Below, piece after piece: positions 55,060 to 64,000 of a DNA stretch of 64,000 nucleotides. The notes under the pieces were generated by a model, which was not told the origin of the DNA, searched no databases, and saw nothing but the letters and a program-made list of their open reading frames with translations. A program made the position numbers and the translations under genes. The stretch spans positions 129,044 through 193,043 of the forward strand of contig NZ_RQEV01000017.1 in NCBI RefSeq assembly GCF_004771275.1, read 5' to 3'. The stretch comes from Leptospira fluminis (GTDB lineage Bacteria; Spirochaetota; Leptospiria; Leptospirales; Leptospiraceae). The stretch's first letter is position 1. The number at the start of each line of letters is the position of its first letter.

Positions 55060-55220
55060 TGTTATGGCCGCGCCCTACGGGACGGGCTGCTTCGGGTTCG
55101 CGGAGAGCCGCTCATCCAACACGCAGGTCGGATCGTCTTCATAATTCATTTAACAATCCCGCGTGTTGGACAAGCCCTGCGCATCCCTCGCGGGCACTTC
55201 GAGAAATCAGGTCAGTGCGC
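55060..55220. repeat. GC-rich intergenic element with an internal inverted repeat
   Basis: This stretch is much richer in G+C than the flanking A+T-rich spacer and reads as patches such as GGCCGCGCC and GCGGAGAGCCGC. TCCAACACGC (55115-55124) pairs with GCGTGTTGGA (55161-55170) across 36 nt. Such patchwork resembles dispersed Leptospira repeats, but a single copy is visible here. No reading frame is supported in it. Confidence 0.4.
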
Positions 55221-55226
55221 GATTCG

Positions 55227-55589
55227 TTATTTCATACTGTGAAGCGCGATACGGTTTCCTTCGGAATCTAGGATAATCGCCATAAAGCCGTTAGGTCCGA
55301 TCGAGGTCTTTTCCTGAAGAACGCTTCCGCCGGCATCTTTGACTCGATTCAAGGGCTTGGACAAATCTTCGCCTCCGTTTAGATACAAAAGCGAGCCTTT
55401 ATCGACTACCTTATCTCCGTCTTCGACGAGACCTCCGGAAACGCTACCATCCGAATACGGAAATACCGCGTATTTCTTAGGTGCCCCTTCCATCATCGTT
55501 AATTCGATTTCGAATACTTTCGAATAAAACTCGATCGCTCTTTCCATGTTTTTAACCGGGATATCAAACCAAACCGCAAAGTTCGCCAT
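55227..55589 (-). CDS. VOC-family protein
   Basis: This 120-residue protein begins FAVWFDIPVKNMERAIEFYSKVFEIELTMM, a standard VOC start, and ends with PNGFMAIILDSEGNRIALHS. The possible metal ligands are incomplete, as the first ligand is not His. This is the pattern of YdeN/PhnB-like single-domain VOC proteins that dimerise. Function unknown. The start ATG follows AGGAGG at about 7 nt (minus strand). It ends within 7 nt of the GC-rich element. Confidence 0.88.
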   Translation of the reverse strand: MANFAVWFDIPVKNMERAIEFYSKVFEIELTMMEGAPKKYAVFPYSDGSVSGGLVEDGDKVVDKGSLLYLNGGEDLSKPLNRVKDAGGSVLQEKTSIGPNGFMAIILDSEGNRIALHSMK

Positions 55590-55933
55590 AAATCCTCCTA
55601 ATACAATTAGCGAATATCTAAGATAGAAAAGAAATCTTACAAGCCCGATTCCCTATCGTTTAAAAATTCCGGAGAAACACGAATACTTGATCATGTCCTA
55701 AAATTCTTTCGAAATTAGAATTTCAAGAAACTCTCAAAACCAATACTTAAATCGAATTTTCAAAAACGCCTTCACCAACATCTATCGATGCTCCAAAGTT
55801 TCCGGCATTCCGCTGAATTCATATTCTTGAATGTTAAAATTATTTATCAAATTATAGTAAAAAATAATTTGACTATATTAAAATATTCCATCTCTTTTAT
55901 GTGAAAATATATTATTTCCTATAGGAGAACTAT
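55590..55933. other. A+T-rich intergenic region
   Basis: No gene is supported in these 344 nt. GAAATT-AG-AATTTC (55711-55724), with further symmetric flanks TTCTT/AAGAA, is the only clear palindrome. AGGAGA at 55923-55928 serves the next gene. Confidence 0.5.
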
Positions 55934-56341
55934 GTGAGAAAAATCACACTAATCTTATTCCTGGCGATTTCCGCCTGCATTTTCAACTGCAAAGAGGAAA
56001 AAACCAAAGTCGACGAATCCCAAACCCTTCTAAACGGAAATTGGGTCTTGGATTTCGGTTGCCAACAGGATCCGAGTCCGAACCCGATCGGATGGTTGAT
56101 TATACACAATAATTCCGTAATTTCCTGCCTCAAGGAATCGCAATCGGTTACGAAAGGATTGATCGTAAAAACGAAAAACCAGGGTATTTATCAATTCGAC
56201 TGGCAAAAAGGAGGCTCTTCCACTGCCGAATATCCCGTCACTCAATGGCAACTTTTGGGTCTGACTTCGCAAGGAAGCAGCAGCTGTTATTCGAGAGTCA
56301 GAAATCCGGCAAACAATCCGCCTCCATTCTGCAATATGTGA
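55934..56341 (+). CDS. Hypothetical lipoprotein
   Basis: This 135-residue protein has a GTG start at 55934 with AGGAGA 5 nt upstream. The signal ends in ACIFNC, giving a lipidated Cys at about residue 19. The mature part has LNGNWVLDFGCQQDPSP, a WLIIHNNSVISC strand and a Pro-rich end with a final Cys-Asn-Met. At least four more Cys residues suggest disulphides. It is small and beta-rich, and I do not recognise the family. Monocistronic, followed by a hairpin. Confidence 0.75.
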   Translation: MRKITLILFLAISACIFNCKEEKTKVDESQTLLNGNWVLDFGCQQDPSPNPIGWLIIHNNSVISCLKESQSVTKGLIVKTKNQGIYQFDWQKGGSSTAEYPVTQWQLLGLTSQGSSSCYSRVRNPANNPPPFCNM

Positions 56342-56369
56342 GAATTTTCCACTCGATACAAAGATGAAT

Positions 56370-56402
56370 GTCCGGAAGGCGGAAATCGTTTTCCTTTCGG
56401 AC
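56370..56402. terminator. Terminator-like hairpin
   Basis: GTCCGGAAGG (56370-56379) pairs with CCTTTCGGAC (56393-56402) with one mismatch around a 13-nt loop. It lies between the lipoprotein and the convergent EamA gene. Confidence 0.5.
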
Positions 56403-56422
56403 GTTGATATATTATGGAAACG

Positions 56423-57334
56423 TTACGAATTCTCGTAACTCATTTTGACGAAGCCCAGTTTCGAGTTCACGATATAGATTCCGAAGATGACCAAAAATGC
56501 CCCGCATAGATCGAATACGTTCGGAGTTTCGCCTAGTATCCAAGAGGTCAACATGGCGATGACAGGAATCAGGTTCCCGAAAATGACCGCCTTGTCCGGA
56601 CCCACAGCTTGGATCCCGTAATTCCAACAAAGATATCCTACGAAAGTACTCAACGCCGCCATGTATAAGATGGCGGACCAAGCGGAACCGGGAGCCTTTT
56701 TCCATTCCACGTTCCAATCCCCGTTGATCAGAGTTAAGACCAGCAATGCGATCGTCCCGAATAAGGCCGTAAATGCGGTCGTTTGAATCGTGGAAACGCC
56801 CGGAATAAATTTCTTCATTCCTACCGAATAAAAACTCCAACAAGTAGCCGCGGTAAGAATAAATAAAATTCCTTCTCCATGAAAAGCTTGGATAAAGGCG
56901 CTTATGCTTCCGTCGGAAATGACCAGCATGACTCCGATAAAGGAAATTAGGGTCCCCAGATAGTGCTGGAACTTGATCTTTGTTTTCAAAAGAAAGTAAG
57001 AGAGAAAAATTGCGATCGCGGGCGCGACCGCGACTACGATCGCCGCATTCATGGGAGAGGCCTTCTTCATTCCTATAAAGAAAAAGAAATTGAATCCGAA
57101 AACCCCTATGATTCCGAGAGCGACGAACACGATCAGGGTCCGTCGATCCACCTTCAATAGTTTTCTATTGGTGAGAAAGACGAATGAAAACAAAAAGCAT
57201 GTAGCCAAGACGAAACGAAGCGCTCCCGCCAAGCTGGGTGAAAAAAAGGAAAGCGCTTCCTTCGCGACATGGAATGTCGTACCCGTGATCAGAGAGAAAA
57301 ATACCAGAAAAACGTAAGGTTTGATGGATTGCAT
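56423..57334 (-). CDS. EamA-family (DMT) transporter
   Basis: This 303-residue protein has ten hydrophobic segments in two five-helix repeats. It opens KPYVFLVFFSLITGTTFHVAKEALSFFSP, the usual DMT N-terminal repeat, and contains the second repeat around ATCWSFYSVGMKKFIPG. It is an inner-membrane exporter or importer of small metabolites. Substrate unknown. Transcribed divergently from the monooxygenase gene, and the region between holds two inverted repeats. Confidence 0.9.
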   Translation of the reverse strand: MQSIKPYVFLVFFSLITGTTFHVAKEALSFFSPSLAGALRFVLATCFLFSFVFLTNRKLLKVDRRTLIVFVALGIIGVFGFNFFFFIGMKKASPMNAAIVVAVAPAIAIFLSYFLLKTKIKFQHYLGTLISFIGVMLVISDGSISAFIQAFHGEGILFILTAATCWSFYSVGMKKFIPGVSTIQTTAFTALFGTIALLVLTLINGDWNVEWKKAPGSAWSAILYMAALSTFVGYLCWNYGIQAVGPDKAVIFGNLIPVIAMLTSWILGETPNVFDLCGAFLVIFGIYIVNSKLGFVKMSYENS

Positions 57335-57440
57335 ATCGATTGGACCGATTTATAGTCGTCTCTAAGTCTAAATTTATCTCCGGATTTGGCAAAAATTCCC
57401 TGAATTCCGGCCGATCGGAACTAAGGTCGAGAAAGCTCAT

Positions 57441-57456
57441 AGTTTGTCATCAAACT
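57441..57456. promoter_or_regulatory. Small palindrome between EamA and monooxygenase genes
   Basis: AGTTTG (57441-57446) and CAAACT (57451-57456) are perfect inverted arms around TCAT. It could be an operator for either divergent gene. Confidence 0.4.
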
Positions 57457-57497
57457 TTTTTACAAAACGGAGCCCTCCGCTCTTCCCTCGAAAAGAA

Positions 57498-57551
57498 GTC
57501 TGATCTTATGATTCCGGACGATATTTTTGGTTGCGGATTATAAGATCAGAC
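57498..57551. promoter_or_regulatory. Long inverted repeat in the monooxygenase leader
   Basis: GTCTGATCTTAT (57498-57509) and ATAAGATCAGAC (57540-57551) are perfect 12-nt arms, and pairing can continue inward with wobbles for about five more bases. The repeat ends 32 nt before the ATG. It may be an RNA hairpin in the leader or two half-sites for a regulator. Confidence 0.6.
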
Positions 57552-57583
57552 GAATCCATTCCTATTTCGAATATGATAGAAAC

Positions 57584-59035
57584 ATGACCAAAGAACATTT
57601 CGACGTGATCACCGTCGGTGCGGGGCTCTCCGGGATCAGCGCCGGCTACCATCTGCAAAAATTCTGTCCGGGCAAGAAATACGCGATTCTAGAAGGTAGA
57701 TCCGACATAGGCGGGACTTGGAGCCTATTTCAATATCCGGGGATTCGTTCCGATTCCGACATGTTCACTTTAGGATATTCTTTTCGCCCCTGGAGAGAAG
57801 CGAAAGCGATCGCCGACGGCCCTTCCATTTTGAAATATGTACGGGACACAGCGAAAGAGTTCGGCATCGATAAGAATATCCGCTTTGAACATAAGGTTCT
57901 TTCCGCCTCCTGGTCCGACAAGGATCTACGATGGACGATAAAGGTCGAAGTCGGTCCAAAAAAGGAGAAGCGAACTTATACCGCGAGCTTTCTATACATC
58001 TGCAGCGGATATTACAATTACGAAAAGGGATTCACTCCTAAATTCCCGGGCATCGAGAAGTTCAAAGGCGAACTGATCCATCCCCAGCATTGGCCAAAGG
58101 ATCTGGATTATACCGGAAAGAAAGTGGTGGTGATCGGAAGCGGTGCGACTGCCGTAACCCTTGTGCCTTCCATGGCGGACCAAACCGCACATATTACGAT
58201 GCTGCAAAGATCTCCGACCTATATCACGAGCCTGCCGTCCAAAGACATAGTCGCGGACATACTAAGGTTTCTTCTTCCCGCAAAATTGGCCCATCACATC
58301 GCTCGAGTTAAGAATATCCTAATACAGATCTGGTTTTATCAGCTTTGTAAGAGATCGCCTAACCTGGCGAAATGGCTGATCCGAGCCCGACTGAAAGCGG
58401 CTCTTCCGAAAGGCTATGAAGTGGACACTCATTTCAAACCGAGTTACCAGCCTTGGGACCAAAGGGTTTGCCTGGTTCCGGATTCGGATCTATTCAAGGC
58501 CGTCTCCAAAGGAAAAGCTTCCATCGTCACCGATCAGATTGAAACTTTTACTCCTCGCGGGATCGAACTGAAATCGGGTAAGGAATTGGAGGCGGATATT
58601 ATCGTAACCGCGACCGGTTTGGATCTGATAGCGGTCGGAGGAATTCGTTTAACGGTAAACGAGTCGGCTGTGGATATCTCCAAATCGTACACGTTCAAGG
58701 GCCTCATGTTAAGCGACATTCCCAACTTCGCTTTTTGTGTAGGATATACGAACGCATCCTGGACCTTGAGGGCGGATCTGACTTCCACCTACGTATCTCG
58801 CCTCCTGAACCACATGGATTCAAACGGTTATTCCAAATGCGTTCCTATTTGCGATGAATCCGGAATGGTAAAAGAGCCTATCCTGGACCTGAATTCGGGG
58901 TACATCCGAAGATCCTTAGACAAATTCCCGACGAGGGGAGCGCGCAGGCCTTGGAGATTCCATCAAAATTACATAATGGACTTATTCGATATAAATTTCG
59001 CGGACATAAAAGATTCCAATCTTTCCTTCGGATAG
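57584..59035 (+). CDS. Baeyer-Villiger-type flavin monooxygenase
   Basis: This 483-residue protein (ATG at 57584) has the FAD motif VGAGLSGISAGYHL and the type I BVMO fingerprint FKGELIHPQHWP (FxGxxxHxxxW), followed by the second Rossmann motif VVIGSGATAVTL. It also has the GTWSLFQYPGIRSDSDMFTLGY stretch typical of BVMO/FMO. It should insert oxygen next to a ketone carbonyl using NADPH and O2. The SDR gene 34 nt downstream may make or use the ketone (inference). The ribosome site is weak. Confidence 0.92.
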   Translation: MTKEHFDVITVGAGLSGISAGYHLQKFCPGKKYAILEGRSDIGGTWSLFQYPGIRSDSDMFTLGYSFRPWREAKAIADGPSILKYVRDTAKEFGIDKNIRFEHKVLSASWSDKDLRWTIKVEVGPKKEKRTYTASFLYICSGYYNYEKGFTPKFPGIEKFKGELIHPQHWPKDLDYTGKKVVVIGSGATAVTLVPSMADQTAHITMLQRSPTYITSLPSKDIVADILRFLLPAKLAHHIARVKNILIQIWFYQLCKRSPNLAKWLIRARLKAALPKGYEVDTHFKPSYQPWDQRVCLVPDSDLFKAVSKGKASIVTDQIETFTPRGIELKSGKELEADIIVTATGLDLIAVGGIRLTVNESAVDISKSYTFKGLMLSDIPNFAFCVGYTNASWTLRADLTSTYVSRLLNHMDSNGYSKCVPICDESGMVKEPILDLNSGYIRRSLDKFPTRGARRPWRFHQNYIMDLFDINFADIKDSNLSFG

Positions 59036-59069
59036 AACGGAAACCTTACGAAGCAAAAAGGAAAACTGA

Positions 59070-59909
59070 ATGAAAAATTTTAAAAACAAAGTAGCCGCAA
59101 TTACCGGTGCCGGCTCGGGAATGGGAAGGGAACTTGCGATTCAACTCGCGGAACAAGGATGTCATCTTGCATTATCCGACGTGAACGAATCCGGATTGGC
59201 GGAAACCGTTCGGATCGTCAAGAATCGGAATAATAGCGTTATCATTACGAATCAAAAGCTGGACGTGGCTGATCGTTCCGCCGTATTTCAATGGGCTTCC
59301 CAAGCAGCGAAGGATCACGGTAAAGTAAATTTGATCTTCAATAATGCTGGAATCGCATTCGGTTCGACGATCGAAGGATTTGAAGAAAAGGATTTCAAAC
59401 GGGTCATCGACATCAATTTCTGGGGAGTGGTTCACGGAACCCAAGCCTTCCTTCCCTATTTGAAAACGAGCGGAGAAGGACATGTCATCAACACTTCCAG
59501 CGTATTCGGCATCATCGCCGTACCAGGAACTTCCGCATATAACGCTTCCAAATTCGCAGTCAGAGGATTCACTGAAACTTTAAGACAGGAATTGGATGTT
59601 ATGAAATGCGGGGTATCGGCTACCAGCGTGCATCCGGGAGGGATCCAAACCGCTATTGCAAAGAGTTCTCAGATTAACGAAAGCCTAAAGTCTTTAGGCT
59701 TGGATCCGAGTCATGCCAAGGACAAGATGGCCGCTCAATTTATTACGACTCCGAAGAAAGCTGCGTCCATGATCTTAAAAGGAGTTCGGAAAAATTCCCG
59801 AAGGGTCCTGATCGGCCCGGACGCCGGCTTTGCCGATCTTATGCAGCGCATCTTTCCCGGCGCCTATCAAGTATTAGTGGGAAAACTACTTTTAAGAAGA
59901 ATGCGATAG
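59070..59909 (+). CDS. Short-chain dehydrogenase/reductase
   Basis: This 279-residue classical SDR has TGAGSGMGRELA (cofactor loop), NNAG, the Ser of INTSSVFG and YNASK (Tyr about 157, Lys about 161). The C-terminal extension FADLMQRIFPGAYQVLVGKLLL resembles that of SDRs paired with monooxygenases in mycobacteria. It follows the BVMO by 34 nt on the same strand with AGGAAA before the ATG, so the two probably act on one substrate. Substrate unknown. Confidence 0.92.
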   Translation: MKNFKNKVAAITGAGSGMGRELAIQLAEQGCHLALSDVNESGLAETVRIVKNRNNSVIITNQKLDVADRSAVFQWASQAAKDHGKVNLIFNNAGIAFGSTIEGFEEKDFKRVIDINFWGVVHGTQAFLPYLKTSGEGHVINTSSVFGIIAVPGTSAYNASKFAVRGFTETLRQELDVMKCGVSATSVHPGGIQTAIAKSSQINESLKSLGLDPSHAKDKMAAQFITTPKKAASMILKGVRKNSRRVLIGPDAGFADLMQRIFPGAYQVLVGKLLLRRMR

Positions 59910-59927
59910 ATTCGGGTCACTGCAGGA

Positions 59928-60434
59928 TTACTTTTCCAAAGAGCCCAGAATATCCGAGAAGATCTTACTCACGGTCTTCTGGATATCCGGGTCTCCTAGT
60001 CCCCGGCAGTAATCACGCAAGTGAGATCTATATCCGTTGTGATATGAGGACAAATAGAATCTTCAACCCAAGATGCGGAGACCAAAAACTTACCCTTTCA
60101 TGTTCTGTTTTGATTGATGAGTCTGCCGATCTTCAGCATATCTCGAGGTTTCAATCTTAATCCGGCGTATGCCATAGGAATACCTCGAGTTGTGAGCCAT
60201 GGATCTATCCTTTACCGTAAGATACATCTCAACGACCGGTGTTCCACGCCGCTCCACTAAGACACTGTGGATATTTTCCCCGCTTTCGAAAACCTCCTTC
60301 AAACTAAGACAAAGTTTATCGTCATGAAATCCTTGGGAAGAAGGGGAATCCGTCTTCCAGTCGGAGTCCGGCACGGGAGTTTTGCAAGCGAATCGATCGG
60401 ATTCTGCGTGCAAACCGTGATTACTTACAAGCAA
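59928..60434 (-). pseudogene. Decayed beta-lactamase-family serine hydrolase
   Basis: On the minus strand, pieces of one protein appear in different frames. An N-terminal piece (60434 to about 60215) contains DWKTDSPSSQGFHDDKL and ENIHSVLVERRGTPVVEMYL. A later piece (about 60205-60110) reads WLTTRGIPMAYAGLRLKPR then DMLKIGRLINQN. A third reads KFLVSASWVEDSI and a last, in yet another frame, reads DPDIQKTVSKIFSDILGS and LEK before a stop at 59928-59930. The catalytic SxxK centre between the first two pieces is missing. So there is an internal deletion plus frameshifts and no functional product. Confidence 0.75.
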
Positions 60435-60776
60435 GGTTAAAAAAGGAGATTGAATAGGATTTTGCTATTTCGAAAAGATAAAATCAAAATTTTCTCCATA
60501 TCGGTTCTCCCTCTTTCGAATGAGGGGCGGCCGGAGATTTCTTATAGGAACTTAGACTTGTAGAGATTGATTGCGACTCCGGGAAAACCGCGAATAAGAA
60601 TGAATTTTTCAACGCGATTTCTTTCGTGAAATCGGTTCGATTTATCGTTTTTTCCGCTTTTTTAAAGTCTACTAACAAATACGAAATTAGGTTTGTGGAT
60701 CGATTCATGGACCATGAAAGCAATCGGTACGCGAATCGAAAGCACCGTTCGGACTCTTTGGTGGGGATGGAAAGTA
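60435..60776. other. Intergenic region, nothing supported
   Basis: Short open frames on both strands here lack ribosome sites and recognisable features. I see no gene, RNA or strong repeat. Longer in-frame starts of the PilZ gene run into it but add low-complexity residues. Confidence 0.5.
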
Positions 60777-61136
60777 ATGGAGCGTAGAAAAGCAGACAGA
60801 TATTTTTCCGAGGAAATATGCAAATTTAAAATTCGAGCCAAAATCGACGAAATCGGAGTGAATGGATTTATATTCGATATATCCGAATTAGGCGTGGGCA
60901 TTGTTGGTCAAATGTCGGATGAAAAAAGAATATTCACTGGAGCTAATATTTCCGGATATGTAATAAGTCCGGATGAAAAAAGAAAATTTCATTTTGAAGG
61001 ATCGATTGTCAGAAAGGAATTTATCTCTCATGACGAAATCGAAAAACTTCTTATCGGAATAAGATTTTCAGTCAAAATCTCTTTGCCGGATTATTTGACC
61101 ATGTTTGCCATGCCCGTAGGATTCATCGTCGATTAA
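60777..61136 (+). CDS. PilZ-domain protein
   Basis: This 119-residue protein is a stand-alone PilZ domain. It begins MERRKADRYFSEEICKFKI, which carries a degenerate RxxxR (RRKADR), and has GFIFDISELGVGIVGQM, matching the D/NxSxxG motif. Such domains bind cyclic di-GMP; both motifs look partly retained, so binding is plausible but not certain. It is probably cytoplasmic and could act in motility or surface control. The ATG at 60777 was chosen over an upstream Met because the extension is not PilZ-like. It converges with the chemoreceptor gene. Confidence 0.85.
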   Translation: MERRKADRYFSEEICKFKIRAKIDEIGVNGFIFDISELGVGIVGQMSDEKRIFTGANISGYVISPDEKRKFHFEGSIVRKEFISHDEIEKLLIGIRFSVKISLPDYLTMFAMPVGFIVD

Positions 61137-61203
61137 TATCAAATCGATTCCAGTCCTAAATAGAGATGCCTCATTCCCAAATTTATATATTCCATGAGTA
61201 GTT

Positions 61204-63738
61204 TCAGAATTTATACGTATTGATTACCTGCTGAAGATTCTCTCCTATTTGCTCCACATCGTTCGAATTTTCAAGAAGAGTTAATGAACTATCGGCTATC
61301 GTCTGAGTCCCGGTTGTAATAACTTGGATTGATTTAGATATTTCCGTCGCCGCGATCTTTTCCTGGTTTGCTGCATCAAGTATTTGATGTGAATTTTCAA
61401 CTATCATCTGAATAGAATTTACAATCTTATCCACATCGCGACTTTGCTTTTCTTTCGCATTACTCACCAAACTTGCCGCATCGCGTACCTTAGAAATATT
61501 ATTCAAAAGTTGGTTAAAGCTGCTTTCCATTCCTTCCACCATCTGAACGCTATTTACGATTGCTTTTTTTGTTTCAAGAGTAAGCGAAAGGATATTCCTC
61601 GTATTCTGAGCCGTTTGATCCGCTAATTTCGTGATTTCTTGCGCGACTACCGCAAATCCTTTTCCCATTTCGCCCGCACGCGCAGCCTCAATCGCGGCGT
61701 TCAGAGCAAGTAGATTTGTTTTCTCGGATATTTCATTTATAATATCCACGACCTCGTCAATACGAGATGCTTTTTGATTCACCTCATGAATCGACTCTGA
61801 AGTTTTTCTCGAACTTAACATTCCTGAAGCTGCTTGTGTTGAAAATTCTTCCGTTAACCGCTTCATTTCTTGCATCGCTTCCTCTACCTCCTTCATAGCG
61901 GAGCGGAATTGAATTACTATAGTTTCTATTTCCTTCAAATGTCCCGATTCAATCGTAAGACTTCCAAGGACGCTTTCTACCGACGCCGTAAGTTCCTCCG
62001 TTGCTGCCGAGGTTTCTTCGGACGAGGCGGCTTGGTCCTGGGTGGCGTTGGAATATTTTCTAACAAGTTCCGCTGCGTCTTTTGACTTAACTGTAAGCTT
62101 TCCCGTAACCTGCCGTAGCAGAAATATTATCTCAGTAAAATTCAGAATAAAAACTCCCATCCACTTCAGGAGTCCGCCGATTTCGTCGTTGATTCCATAG
62201 TCCAGATTTTCCTTTAACTCCCCTCCTCCTCTTACGATCTGCCGTATCTTATTTGTACTATCTCTAATAACATCCAATATGCTTTTTATAGTCAGAAACT
62301 GAAATAAAATCAAAAGCCCTAGAATGGAAATCACGGAAGAAGCGGTGATGAGTCCTTCTTTTTTCGATCTCTCAGCCTTTATTCTTAGTTTCCGAGCGAG
62401 ACTTGACGCAACCTTTTGATTAAGCGCAAATACGCTATCAATGCATTCGGTTATTGGATCGAAAAATTCCCCTGATTTTATTGTAGGTCGTTCGGTATCG
62501 ACTATTTCCGTTGAAATAAGAGCCGTGATTTTATTTATTCTTTCGGTCGTATCGGCATAACCCGATACAAACTCCTTTTCATCCGGATTAAATTGAATTA
62601 TATATTCGAAATTCTTCGAAAGATTTTCAAAAGACCCGCCTGCATAGCCGAGTAATTCCTTAATCTTTAATTTATCTGAACTAGGTATGCTCTCCCCTTT
62701 TACGAGAAGCGGGGAAATATACGCCCGCAACTGCCCGAGGCTTTCAGCAAGATTCGGAAGTTTTGACACCGAAGCGTCCACCATGAAATGCGTATCCGTT
62801 CCCGAATCTATAAATAGACCGGAAGCCACTCCGACCGCGCTGTCTAAATCCAATATTAAGCGAATCAATTCTACGTGTCTCGAGAAACTTTCCCTATACG
62901 TAAGTTTACGATTATTGTCTCGCAAGTTCTCCCACTCGCTTACAACCGATTTTCCTTTTTCGAAAGTGTGAAACTTATTTCCGGCGGTTTCGTTAAGGAG
63001 TTCGAATTCTTTGTATCTTGAATTCATTTCATTTTCAATTTCTGTAATTGTCGGCAAAAGAGCGCTTTCGCCATTCAGGAACCTTCCCAGAAGTCCTCTG
63101 TGTTTTGCGGTTAGCCTCATCAATTCCGCAAGCTTCAGATTATATTCACTTCCCTCCAACCTCGAAATCGAATTGAAATATTCCTCGTTTATATCTAGAA
63201 TAATTTTTAATGACAATGATCCCAAAGCAATCGCCATTAATAGAAGTATAAAAAGAAGTTTTGTCTTGATTCGAAATCTTTGTAAAAATTTCGTCGGATT
63301 TAATATCCACTGAATATCAAATTTAGCCCCTTTTTTATCCTTATATCTTTTAATTGCTGCGACTATCTGTTCTTCCGTCGGCCTTATTCTTACGGCCGTA
63401 AAACCGGTTCTTTTCCCATACGAATCAAAAACGGGGGTAACGGTCATGTACGCCCAATAATAGTTTCCGGATTTTAGCTTATTTTTGATAACTCCATTCC
63501 AAGGATCTCCGGAAAGAATCGCTGCCCACATTTCTTTGAATACCGTGTTAGGCATTTCCGGATGCCGCATGATATTATGATTTTCTCCGATCACCTCCTC
63601 TCTAGAAAATCCGCTAAACATGAGCATATCATGATTTATTTCTATTATTTTTCCATAAATATCGGTTGTACTAACGAGAGTAGTATTTTCGGGAATATCC
63701 ACCTGGTTGCCGATAGTATCTAGCTTTCCAATCTGCAT
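61204..63738 (-). CDS. PAS-containing methyl-accepting chemotaxis protein
   Basis: This 844-residue receptor begins with a PAS domain (about 15-120, [38 protein letters not shown]) like Aer. The first membrane helix ([21 protein letters not shown], about 157-177) is followed by a periplasmic segment of about 290 residues, then a second helix near 465-485. A HAMP-like linker and the methyl-accepting signalling domain follow, with the hairpin tip [31 protein letters not shown]. The C-terminus has no CheR pentapeptide. It should relay a ligand or redox signal to CheA/CheW. Ligand unknown. Confidence 0.92.
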   Translation of the reverse strand: MQIGKLDTIGNQVDIPENTTLVSTTDIYGKIIEINHDMLMFSGFSREEVIGENHNIMRHPEMPNTVFKEMWAAILSGDPWNGVIKNKLKSGNYYWAYMTVTPVFDSYGKRTGFTAVRIRPTEEQIVAAIKRYKDKKGAKFDIQWILNPTKFLQRFRIKTKLLFILLLMAIALGSLSLKIILDINEEYFNSISRLEGSEYNLKLAELMRLTAKHRGLLGRFLNGESALLPTITEIENEMNSRYKEFELLNETAGNKFHTFEKGKSVVSEWENLRDNNRKLTYRESFSRHVELIRLILDLDSAVGVASGLFIDSGTDTHFMVDASVSKLPNLAESLGQLRAYISPLLVKGESIPSSDKLKIKELLGYAGGSFENLSKNFEYIIQFNPDEKEFVSGYADTTERINKITALISTEIVDTERPTIKSGEFFDPITECIDSVFALNQKVASSLARKLRIKAERSKKEGLITASSVISILGLLILFQFLTIKSILDVIRDSTNKIRQIVRGGGELKENLDYGINDEIGGLLKWMGVFILNFTEIIFLLRQVTGKLTVKSKDAAELVRKYSNATQDQAASSEETSAATEELTASVESVLGSLTIESGHLKEIETIVIQFRSAMKEVEEAMQEMKRLTEEFSTQAASGMLSSRKTSESIHEVNQKASRIDEVVDIINEISEKTNLLALNAAIEAARAGEMGKGFAVVAQEITKLADQTAQNTRNILSLTLETKKAIVNSVQMVEGMESSFNQLLNNISKVRDAASLVSNAKEKQSRDVDKIVNSIQMIVENSHQILDAANQEKIAATEISKSIQVITTGTQTIADSSLTLLENSNDVEQIGENLQQVINTYKF

Positions 63739-63919
63739 ACTTACTCCTGCTCAAACAAATATTGAAAGTAAAACTTCATAGGATAACATCCCTGTTCCGA
63801 ATTCATTTTTAGCCTAGTTACGTTTTAACGGACACTTTTTTAAGCTACACTTTCTTCAAACCCAGCGGGATTCGCATAACCTAAGATGAAATGCGAATTC
63901 TATCCATTGAAAGAGACTT
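63739..63919. other. Intergenic region upstream of the chemoreceptor
   Basis: No gene or clear structural element is seen. The region presumably holds the chemoreceptor promoter (its start is 63738 on the minus strand). Confidence 0.4.
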
Positions 63920-64000
63920 TTATTCACCCAAATCCGGGACCATACGCAGGGACAACTTACCCTGTATAAATTCAACTCGGAGAAAAGGCTGGTCGGGGTG
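63920..64000 (-). CDS. Possible C-terminal end of a gene entering from the right
   Basis: One minus-strand frame is open from the window edge to a TAA at 63920-63922, giving 26 residues that include QPFLRVEFIQGKLSLRMVP. The text is protein-like in composition but too short to assign, and chance openness over this length is not unusual. Confidence 0.25.
   Translation of the reverse strand, partial: HPDQPFLRVEFIQGKLSLRMVPDLGE

Noticed and set aside
60484..60723. 79-residue minus-strand frame next to the PilZ gene
   Set aside because: No ribosome site or recognisable feature; overlaps the spacer only.
1..64000. tRNA, rRNA, CRISPR, prophage or insertion-sequence genes
   Set aside because: No cloverleaf-like sequence, spaced repeat array, integrase or transposase was recognised; absence by eye is not proof.

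Overview
This window looks like chromosome from a Leptospira species with a comparatively high G+C content (roughly mid to upper forties percent, judged by eye, not computed). Supporting signs are a DUF1554 lipoprotein, spirochaete-style relaxed lipoboxes, a trifunctional kinase/ATPase/SpoIIE protein, a phasin-related protein, membrane-anchored LuxR and class III cyclase proteins, many orphan genes with export signals, and frequent non-ATG starts. I see no rRNA, tRNA, CRISPR array, transposase or phage genes.

Layout. 1-3.2 kb: end of a FAD oxidoreductase, an ECF41 sigma factor, an alpha/beta hydrolase and a Crp/Fnr regulator. 3.2-6 kb: an acyl-CoA dehydrogenase and a DUF1554 lipoprotein. 6-11.3 kb: a molybdate locus with divergent modE, a ModE-type palindrome, a large outer-membrane beta-barrel gene and modABC. 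11.3-14 kb: a CzcB/CzcC-like pair without its pump. 14-16.3 kb: a TPR protein with an Mrr-like C-terminus. 16.3-19.7 kb: an overlapping operon of a minimal FtsX-like permease, an ATPase, a ROK kinase, a HIT protein and a flippase-like membrane protein. 20-29.5 kb: a class III cyclase, then an acyl-metabolism neighbourhood (KAS II-like, SDR, two hotdog thioesterases of which one is fused to an IVP/S23 four-helix bundle, CoA-transferase, KAS III-like) with one PP2C phosphatase.

29.6-35.9 kb: a likely partner-switching module, a 1791-residue kinase-AAA-GAF-SpoIIE protein followed by SiaB-like and SiaC-like proteins. 36-45 kb: VOC protein, exo/endonuclease-fold hydrolase, exported proteins, amidohydrolase, monoacylglycerol-lipase-like hydrolase, MFS transporter, mtnC, TPR protein and a membrane LuxR regulator. 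45.5-51.5 kb: spermidine synthase with a structured leader, an ArsR/SRPBCC pair under two matching palindromes, and a CzcA-type heavy-metal RND pump that may complete the CzcBC pair 34 kb away. 52-64 kb: SGNH-like lipoprotein, phasin-like protein, a small membrane protein, NAD-dependent epimerase, VOC protein, EamA transporter, a Baeyer-Villiger-type monooxygenase with an SDR, a decayed serine hydrolase, a PilZ protein and a PAS-containing chemoreceptor.

The items most worth following up are the thioesterase-IVP fusion, the Sia-like signalling module, the porin-like gene inside the molybdate regulon, the duplicated ArsR operator and the possible AUU start of modB.
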